In this document: positions 35,056 through 40,341 of the stretch, piece by piece | Numbering within the stretch: the first letter of the stretch is position 1 | How the letters are laid out: each line of letters starts with the position of its first letter | Assembly: GCA_013178415.1 (NCBI GenBank) | Contig: JABLXA010000031.1 | Span: 1-40,341 of the forward strand | DNA: 40,341 bases | From: Bacillota bacterium | GTDB lineage: Bacteria; Bacillota; SHA-98; Ch115 | Direction of reading: 5' to 3' | Made by a program: the position numbers and the translations under genes | Notes under the pieces: generated by a model | What the model was told of the DNA's origin: nothing | Database searches by the model: none | Seen by the model: the letters and a program-made list of their open reading frames with translations, nothing else

Positions 35056-35652
35056 ATGCAGCAAAAAGAGGTATTCACTATTGGCCATTCAACTCACTCG
35101 CTTGAGACCTTCATAAATCTTCTAAAACAACATGGGATACAAATTGTGGTCGATGTCCGGTCCTATCCGTATTCAAAGCATGTGCCGCAATTCAATGCAT
35201 CTAACCTGCCCTGAGCCTTAACTGTAGCCGGAATCAAATACTCGTTTATGGGTCAGGAATTAGGTGGACGTCCAAAGGGATCTCAGTTTTATGATGATGA
35301 CGGCCATGTACTTTATTCCCAGATAGCCAAAACGCCCGCCTTTACGCAAGGCATTTCACAGCTTGAAGATGGGCTGGAAAAGTCTCGAATAGCTATAATG
35401 TGTAGCGAGGAAGACCCAACAGTCTGCCATCGCTGGCTTCTTGTTGGGCGCGTGCTAAGAGAACATGGTGTACAGGTAAAGAATATCAGGGGGGATGGAA
35501 GGATTCAAACGGAAACGGCATTCGCTGATGGGAGGCATAGCAGAGACGGTGGTATGCAAGTGTCGCTCTTTCCAGAACAGGAGGTAGATGAATGGAAGTC
35601 TATACGATCGGTTTTTCACAAAAGTCAGCCGAAACCTTCTTCGGTACCTTGA
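35056..35652 (+). pseudogene. DUF488-family protein with premature stop
   Basis: Full-length DUF488 protein in one frame except for a TGA at 35212-35214. The start VFTIGHSTHSLETFINLLKQ and VVDVRSYPYSKHVPQFN precede it; ELGGRPKGSQFYDDDG and IAIMCSEEDPTVCHRWLL follow. The C-terminal ending (SLFPEQEVDEWKSIRSV) is also the family's usual one. A CGA to TGA change would explain the stop. Restart at ATG 35248 would lack the N-terminal motif. DUF488 proteins are small and of unknown activity. The gene overlaps the next by ~60 bases. Confidence 0.85.
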
Positions 35653-36029
35653 GACAAATCGGAATCAAGCGACTCATAGATGTACGCCTTAATAATATAT
35701 CTCAGCTTGCAGGATTTGCGAAGGCCAAAGATCTTCCTTTTTTTCTTCGTGAGCTTTGTAACGCCGAGTACCTCTACGAGCCGTTATTTGCCCCTTCTCA
35801 AGAGATCCTAGATTCCTATAAAAAAGGGAAAGGATCTTGGCAGACATACGAACAGCAGTTTCTGACATTGATGGAAAAGCGTAAAATTGAAGAAAGAATC
35901 CCTCGGAGCCTTTTTGACGTTCCTTCTGTGCTTCTCTGCAGTGAGGCGTCCGCTGACCATTGCCATCGTCGGCTGGTACTTGAGTACCTTCAGAAAAAAT
36001 GGGGAGGCATAGGAATCAGACACCTGTAA
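35592..36029 (+). CDS. Second DUF488-family protein
   Basis: A 145-residue DUF488 protein. The family landmarks are VYTIGFSQKSAETFFGTLRQ at the N-terminus, LIDVRLN near residue 28, the F-A-K segment before LPFFLRELC, and VLLCSEASADHCHRRLVLEYL at the end. It is intact and shorter than its neighbour. Its ATG at 35592 follows GAGGTAG. Two such proteins in tandem and then a DuOB-like gene make a set that I associate with genomic-conflict loci, but the function is not known. Confidence 0.85.
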   Translation: MEVYTIGFSQKSAETFFGTLRQIGIKRLIDVRLNNISQLAGFAKAKDLPFFLRELCNAEYLYEPLFAPSQEILDSYKKGKGSWQTYEQQFLTLMEKRKIEERIPRSLFDVPSVLLCSEASADHCHRRLVLEYLQKKWGGIGIRHL

Positions 36030-36041
36030 GAGGGTCATGTC

Positions 36042-36731
36042 GTGGAAGCCACTGAAATCGTCTGCCTGGCTAACTCCCGAAAGCTGAATGGTAGGTGTGT
36101 GGCTGGGTTGAGAACTGATGGCAGGGGATGGGTACGCCCCGTTTCGGATCGTCTAGACGGAGCACTTTTGCCGCACGAATATAGACTGAATGACGGATCA
36201 GGGACAGGGGTATTAGATATCGTCAAGCTTAACCTTCTGACACGATGCCCGAGACCTCATCAGCCCGAGAATTGGCTTACAAATTCATGGCGTCTAGTCA
36301 GGCGTCCTGCCTCTAAGGGCATAATTCCCTTGCTGCGTTCAAATCTCGTGAATGGGCCTGAGCTATTAGGCAATACATTCGACCGCGTTCCTGCGGCATC
36401 TTTCTCGAGCACGCCTGCACCATCGTCCCTGGCGCTAGTTGAGCCTAAAAACCTACAACTATACATTACTTTGAATGTGAGAAATAGGAAACAACCTCGA
36501 GCTATATTCGAACTATCTAGGGTGCGCTATAATCTTGCAATTACAGATCCTTTTTGGGAAGAACGGTTAGGAGTACTCTCAACAGGTCTATACCAGCCAA
36601 CTGCTATAGGTTTACAGCCTCACGATAAGATCTTGCTCACTATCAGTCTAGGTGAACCATTTGAAGGCTATTGTTATAAATTGGTAGCCGCGATCATTGT
36701 ATTGCCGCAGAGCTGGAGGAGATTCTGGTGA
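36042..36731 (+). CDS. Probable dual-OB-fold (DuOB-like) protein
   Basis: A 229-residue protein that resembles the DuOB-type proteins that commonly neighbour DUF488 genes. The N-terminal half has EIVCLANSRKLNGRCVAG and GRGWVRPVSD; the second half has LYITLNVRNRKQPRAIFELSRVRYNLAITDPFWE, which suits a beta-barrel that binds nucleic acid or nucleotides. Start is GTG 36042, with AGAGGG about eight bases upstream, twelve bases after the second DUF488 gene, so one operon. The last gene of the cassette. Its role with DUF488 is not established. Confidence 0.6.
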   Translation: MEATEIVCLANSRKLNGRCVAGLRTDGRGWVRPVSDRLDGALLPHEYRLNDGSGTGVLDIVKLNLLTRCPRPHQPENWLTNSWRLVRRPASKGIIPLLRSNLVNGPELLGNTFDRVPAASFSSTPAPSSLALVEPKNLQLYITLNVRNRKQPRAIFELSRVRYNLAITDPFWEERLGVLSTGLYQPTAIGLQPHDKILLTISLGEPFEGYCYKLVAAIIVLPQSWRRFW

Positions 36732-37080
36732 CCTTTATTCGAGTAAACTCGGCCGACGCAGACGATTCTAATTAGATTTGACCTGTCCTGTTCAGCGGGT
36801 TGGATTTGAAGGCCTGGTTTTATATCCGCGCTCTGTAACTTGCATAAGGGCATCTGGGAAGAGATAGATCTACCCTCTTGAGCCGCCCCCTTATCGCTGC
36901 AGGTGTAAGCAGCATAAGGGGGCATGATCGCTCGACATCCATTAGAGCATTCTGCGCAATAGCCCGCATGTCCGGCGCATTAAAAGGCAACCTCCGCTCG
37001 TCCATGGGAATCGGGCATGCTATTCTTGAGGGGAAGACGAAACGCAATATAAGAATGATAAAGGGGGTGGACTAAGGTAT
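36732..37080. other. Spacer with a long hairpin, no recognised gene
   Basis: About 350 bases after the DuOB-like gene. A minus-strand frame (36820-37047) is open but matches no family I know, so I do not call it. The only clear feature is the hairpin at 36885-36922. Confidence 0.4.
36885..36922. repeat. Long hairpin
   Basis: GCCCCCTTAT-C-GCTGC is followed, after AGGTGTAA, by GCAGC-ATAAGGGGGC. The arms pair over 15 bases with one bulged base. There is no T-run after it on either strand, so it is not an obvious terminator. It may be a transcript-end structure or a remnant of an inverted repeat. Confidence 0.6.
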
Positions 37081-37578
37081 GTGAGCGGTTGCGCGAACTG
37101 ATTGCTGCCGGGGAATCCATCACGGTAGAGTTCAATAGGGGAGGCTAGACACCCCCTTCCCGACGGGGAACTGGTAGAAGCGGTGGTCTGTCTTGCAAAC
37201 CGAAACCATGGCGATGAGGGATGGCTCCTTGTTGGAGTGGAAGACGATGGGACGATAACTGGAGCCCGCCCCCGGCACGGTGATACGATCGATCTAGCTC
37301 GCAGCGTGGTTGAGGGTCTTGTAGAACGCGGCTTTCTAGAGCGGCGGGGCGAACGCGGAGCACGCACCTATCATCTCTCGGCTGCCATTTACCGCAGGCT
37401 TGGCCAAAAGTCGGCCTATGTCCGGATTCGGGGTTTTGAGCCCGAACAGCAGAGGCAGATGATTATCCAGTATGAAAATAATCGTGCAGAAACGAGCGCG
37501 CTCGTTTTTTTTGGCGGTTCAGAAACGAGCGCTCGATTATTAGTTCCATCTAGAACATTATCCACTGTTGGGGCGTAA
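37081..37578 (+). pseudogene. AlbA_2/Schlafen-like ATP-binding gene remnant
   Basis: Two ends of a once longer gene. From about 37083 it reads RLRELIAAGESITVEFNRGG, then stops. One frame over it continues PLPDGELVEAVVCLANRN and EGWLLVGVEDDGTITGARP, matching the N-terminal AlbA_2 domain of RecG-like/Schlafen-type proteins. Then the sequence jumps to ARSVVEGLVERGFLERRGERGARTYHLSAAIYRRLGQ, which matches the C-terminal winged helix of the same family. The ~250-350 middle residues are missing. It is non-functional. A T8 hairpin lies in its 3' end. Confidence 0.75.
37491..37512 (+). terminator. Rho-independent terminator
   Basis: AACGAGCGCGCTCGTT is a perfect palindrome followed by a run of eight T residues. 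A partial copy (GAAACGAGCGCTCG) follows about 30 bases on. Orientation would end transcripts from the DUF488/DuOB side. It lies in the 3' end of the AlbA_2 remnant. Confidence 0.6.
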
Positions 37579-37614
37579 TCGCCCCGGCACATCTTTCCAG
37601 GGAAACGACGGTCT

Positions 37615-39954
37615 CTAAAAAACTAAAGAAGATTGGTCTGATCCAGCTGTAGGACGCGAATTTCTCTGTGGAAACAATGAAGCCAGCCCAAGGCTCTCCA
37701 GATCTTCAAGGAACCTGATGGCATCGGATTCTTTAAATTCGCCGAACTCGGCCGACACGCGCCGGACTATTTCCGACACAGTCCTTTTTGAATCCATCAG
37801 GTTGACGAATTCGAAGAGCTTCGATGAAAAAGCGGAGTCATCTTTGTCTTTCGTCCTATAGAATTCAGCCCTTTCAGGACCGATTTGCCGTAAGAAACTT
37901 CCCATATCAAGAGGAGCCTGAAACCCCCTTACAGGAACTGTCTGGAGCCCTGTGGACTGTTGCTCCGGCAATGGCGCGGATACATCCCCGGCGCCTCTGG
38001 CATCCGAACCTGCCGCCCATCTCAGCTTTCTCTTCACATATTCGGCCTCGCGGCGAAAACTCTCGCAGGCACGGGCAATGTCGTATTCCAGTTCAGATGC
38101 ATTCACCCTGGCCATCCCTGCGCCAGCTGCCTCCCCGCCAGGCGCAACCGCCTTAATCGTCGCATGGCTGAGTGCTGCCTCGCCAGGCGCCGTCTCGCCG
38201 GGAGCTGCCTTGCGAGACACCGCATCGCCAAGTGCCACCTTGGCAGGCGCCGCATCGCCGGACATCGACTCAACACTCCCCGTCTTGCCAGATACCAGAC
38301 CTAGGATCGACCGCATGGCGGCCTCCTCGCATTCTACGAGGAAGTCCAACCTTGTGATTTCGCCCCTGCCGTCGCTGCATTCGGCCGTCATCTGCCACCT
38401 CGGCGTATGCGCACCCATCACCGGCCCCCCGGCCATGTGCGCCATGGCCGCCTGCGCAACCGACCACAGCCTTGCCCTCGCGCCCGCTTCTACGAGGGAT
38501 AGCGCAAACTTCGCCCGGTTCTTGTCAAAGCTCGCTATATCAAGAATATATGAGGCAGCTACCAGGCCCACCAGCCTGAACTCCTCGGGATCGGTCTTGT
38601 CTATGGTATCCATGCTGGAATGATAGAACCTGTCCGGCCAGTGTCCGAGAAATACCGTCGGAATCCCCACTGTCGGGTCAACGAGTATATAATGGTCTGA
38701 ACCCCCGGCATAGCCGGAAATGCTGTAGCGCCGTATAGGGATTGGGGATGCCGGGTCAAAGCCCATCTTCCTATTGAAGAACCTATGCGTATAATATGCG
38801 GCTATATCGTTCACAGCAGAAGGGCAGCTCCACGGCGTCGAAGTCACTATAAAACTCGATCCAGTTGATTTTTGATCCTCACCCACCATATCCAGATCGA
38901 CCCCCGCGACAACCGACCTTGGCCACTCAGGGTGGGCATCAATGTAAGCAACGGTGCCATACATTTCTGGAACGAAGAGAAACCTTATGGACCTCCTGGG
39001 CCTCGGGATGGCCTCATGCGCAACAAGGGTGGAGATGGTCCTGGCAATCTCCATGCCGAGTCCGCAGCCGCTGGCATTATCGTTCGCCCCAGGCCTCGGG
39101 TGGCAGAGATGCGCTATGACAAGGGTCTCCTGGCCTGCAGGATCGGTTCCCGGGAGGATGCCTGTCACAACATCCATGTACCCCTGTCCCATACTGACAG
39201 AAATCTCAGCCTTGACCTGGACCTTCTCATTTGCAAGTATGCGTCTCAGGCGGTCCGCCTTCCTGGCAGACAGGGAAAACGCAAATACACCCCGTACGTG
39301 TTCGCCTTCCCGCTGTCCTTCATCTTTCCGTGCGCTCCCCCTTCCCTGATCCCAAGGATGGATGCTGAGCGACATATAGTTAACAAGGTCCGGGAGGTCT
39401 ATCCTGGTGCGACCTATTTCCGGGCACTCGCTCCTCATATAATCAGAGAGAATACCTATTGCGCCATATTTCTTTATGGCCATGTCGTAAACCCGGGATA
39501 TCTGGCCGCTGGCCAGGACTATCTTGCCCTTTACCGGTTCCCTGTACTCGTAATCTGATTCATCCGTCCCCTGACCCACGTCCACGACCTCCGCGCTGAT
39601 CCCGCCTCCCGGCGTGGCAGAACTCATAAAAACCAGACATACCGGCTCTTCCTTGAAGTCACACAGTACTTCCGTCCGGGGACTGATCATGGTAAGCCGC
39701 GCATCTTTAGGGTCCCAGGCGGCAGGCGGGCACCAGGTCATATACTTTTTCTCACCATCTATCGGGTAACGTTCAACTACGCAGGATTCAAGCCCAAAAT
39801 ATTCGAGTTGACGCCGGATGTATTCCGCGGCCTCGTGAAACTCGGCCGATCCTTTGCTTCTATGAAACCGGGAGATCTCGTGAGTGTAATGTTGAGCGAT
39901 TTTTCCCGAAAGCTCTTTTTCGAGAGCCTCAATGACTGATTCATCAAACGCCAT
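37615..39954 (-). CDS. M28/DUF4910-type metallopeptidase with C-terminal extension
   Basis: A 779-residue zinc aminopeptidase-like protein. The order is a helical lead-in, a PA-like insert (VKGKIVLASGQISRVYDMAIKKYGAIG), then the M28 core. Zinc residues are in IAHLCHPRPGANDNASGCG (His, Asp), PEMYGTVAY (Glu), VDLDMVGED (Asp) and the later GGSDHYIL (His). After the core is a degenerate pentapeptide insertion (APGEA-like units) and then a ~50-residue tail (RTVSEIVRRVSAEFGEFKESDAIRFLEDL) like PqqD-type small domains. It has no signal peptide, so it is cytoplasmic. ATG 39954 is preferred with AAGGGG nine bases before it; TTG 39972 and ATG 39963 are too near that site. Palindromic tandem repeats lie upstream. 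Substrate unknown. Confidence 0.8.
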   Translation of the reverse strand: MAFDESVIEALEKELSGKIAQHYTHEISRFHRSKGSAEFHEAAEYIRRQLEYFGLESCVVERYPIDGEKKYMTWCPPAAWDPKDARLTMISPRTEVLCDFKEEPVCLVFMSSATPGGGISAEVVDVGQGTDESDYEYREPVKGKIVLASGQISRVYDMAIKKYGAIGILSDYMRSECPEIGRTRIDLPDLVNYMSLSIHPWDQGRGSARKDEGQREGEHVRGVFAFSLSARKADRLRRILANEKVQVKAEISVSMGQGYMDVVTGILPGTDPAGQETLVIAHLCHPRPGANDNASGCGLGMEIARTISTLVAHEAIPRPRRSIRFLFVPEMYGTVAYIDAHPEWPRSVVAGVDLDMVGEDQKSTGSSFIVTSTPWSCPSAVNDIAAYYTHRFFNRKMGFDPASPIPIRRYSISGYAGGSDHYILVDPTVGIPTVFLGHWPDRFYHSSMDTIDKTDPEEFRLVGLVAASYILDIASFDKNRAKFALSLVEAGARARLWSVAQAAMAHMAGGPVMGAHTPRWQMTAECSDGRGEITRLDFLVECEEAAMRSILGLVSGKTGSVESMSGDAAPAKVALGDAVSRKAAPGETAPGEAALSHATIKAVAPGGEAAGAGMARVNASELEYDIARACESFRREAEYVKRKLRWAAGSDARGAGDVSAPLPEQQSTGLQTVPVRGFQAPLDMGSFLRQIGPERAEFYRTKDKDDSAFSSKLFEFVNLMDSKRTVSEIVRRVSAEFGEFKESDAIRFLEDLESLGLASLFPQRNSRPTAGSDQSSLVF
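38129..38293. repeat. 15-bp tandem repeats in the M28 gene (~10 units)
   Basis: About ten units with plus-strand consensus near GCCGCCTCGCCAGGC, in frame on the minus strand and encoding pentapeptides like APGEA. The best units lie between 38174 and 38263; the units at the edges are degenerate and the first has a three-base insertion. Confidence 0.8.
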
Positions 39955-40030
39955 GGATTCCATCCCCTTCAAGGTACTACTGATGTGGGGTATCTTATGT
40001 AACCATTCAGCATGATTACCCGGACTCCTT

Positions 40031-40212
40031 CTGCCAGGAACAGTGTTAGTGGCTGGCTAATACTATCTGCCAGGAACAATGTTGGTGGTCAGCACTGTGC
40101 GCCAAGAACAGTGTTGGTGGTTAACACTATCCAGCGGAAACAGTGCTGGTGATTAACACTATCCACCAGGAACAGTGTTAGTGGCTAACACTATCCGCCG
40201 GGAACAGTGTTA
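40031..40212. repeat. 32-bp palindromic tandem repeats (6 copies)
   Basis: The sequence GGAACAGTGTTAGTGG or a variant recurs at 40037, 40073, 40105, 40137, 40169 and 40201. The period is 32 bases except the first at 36. Each full unit contains a hairpin; in the fifth, AGTGTTAG and CTAACACT pair perfectly around TGG. It is in the spacer between the M28 gene and the next gene on the other strand, with no unique spacers, so it is not a CRISPR array. Confidence 0.85.
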
Positions 40213-40316
40213 GTACCCATATTTCGCATGTAATAATTCCCAGCCGGGTATTTTGAGGGATTAGAAGGGCCTGATGGCGAATCCCTTCGGAAGTAAGATA
40301 GTCCGGAGGGATGGCC

Positions 40317-40341
40317 ATGGACCCGAAGGTCATTTTAGAAG
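40317..40341 (+). CDS. Start of an unidentified gene, cut by the window end
   Basis: The ATG at 40317 has GGAGGG six bases upstream, a strong ribosome binding site; an ATG at 40311 is also in frame but touches that site. Only MDPKVILE can be read, so no family can be given. It is transcribed divergently from the M28 peptidase gene, with the palindromic repeats between. Confidence 0.5.

Noticed and set aside
26620-35214. TGA recoded as an amino acid
   Set aside because: TGA ends several intact genes in the window, including jetB and jetC, so premature stops are the simpler explanation.
36820-37047. 75-codon minus-strand frame
   Set aside because: Open and without obvious low complexity, but overlaps a long hairpin, has no ribosome binding site and no family match that I recognise.
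40031-40212. CRISPR array
   Set aside because: Units are adjacent with no unique spacers, the repeats are diverged and no cas gene is visible.

Overview
The window reads as chromosome of a bacterium of the phylum Bacillota (Clostridia-like). This is inferred from gene style: strong GGAGG-type ribosome binding sites, the coaE / lytic transglycosylase / nicotinate phosphoribosyltransferase run, an NCS2-like purine permease with a phosphoribosyltransferase, a glucuronoyl-esterase-like enzyme, and paired URO-D-fold proteins. No rRNA or tRNA was recognised, so the placement is inference only. TGA is an ordinary stop codon here, as several intact genes end with it.

Layout. 1-5.3 kb is housekeeping: nicotinate phosphoribosyltransferase, lytic transglycosylase and coaE on the minus strand, then a purine/pyrimidine permease and a phosphoribosyltransferase on the plus strand. 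5.3-7.3 kb holds an intact HepT-MntA toxin-antitoxin pair, a decayed VapBC pair and a cluster of ~67-bp palindromic repeats. 7.3-17.7 kb is metabolic and mobile: an exported PDZ/S41 protease, an IS4-superfamily (IS701-like) element, a frameshifted EamA transporter, two URO-D-family proteins joined by a triplicated spacer, a macro-domain relic, a CE15-like esterase and a frameshifted IS1634-like element.

17.7-37.6 kb is a defence and decay region. It holds a VapBC pair, a complete Wadjet (jetABCD) plasmid-defence operon, a broken VapBC pair, a DUF1848 protein, a DUF362 ferredoxin-type protein, HIRAN and HAD proteins, and a cassette of NotI-like endonuclease (frameshifted), D12-class DNA methyltransferase, two DUF488 proteins (one with a premature stop) and a probable dual-OB-fold protein. 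Relics of a second copy of the endonuclease/methylase unit lie on both sides of Wadjet (17.8 and 26.2 kb). One relic still carries the same promoter and palindromic operator as the surviving cassette. 37.6-40 kb is a large M28-type metallopeptidase preceded by 32-bp palindromic tandem repeats.

The most unusual theme is tandem repetition. Three unrelated proteins (JetB, the DUF1848 protein and the M28 peptidase) each contain a 15-bp in-frame array encoding degenerate pentapeptides. A non-coding array of twelve 17-bp units fills the space between the likely jetA promoter and the jetA start codon. Many genes are broken by single indels, stops or deletions, which suggests either active decay of accessory DNA or sequencing errors at the indel sites. 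Read mapping would separate these.
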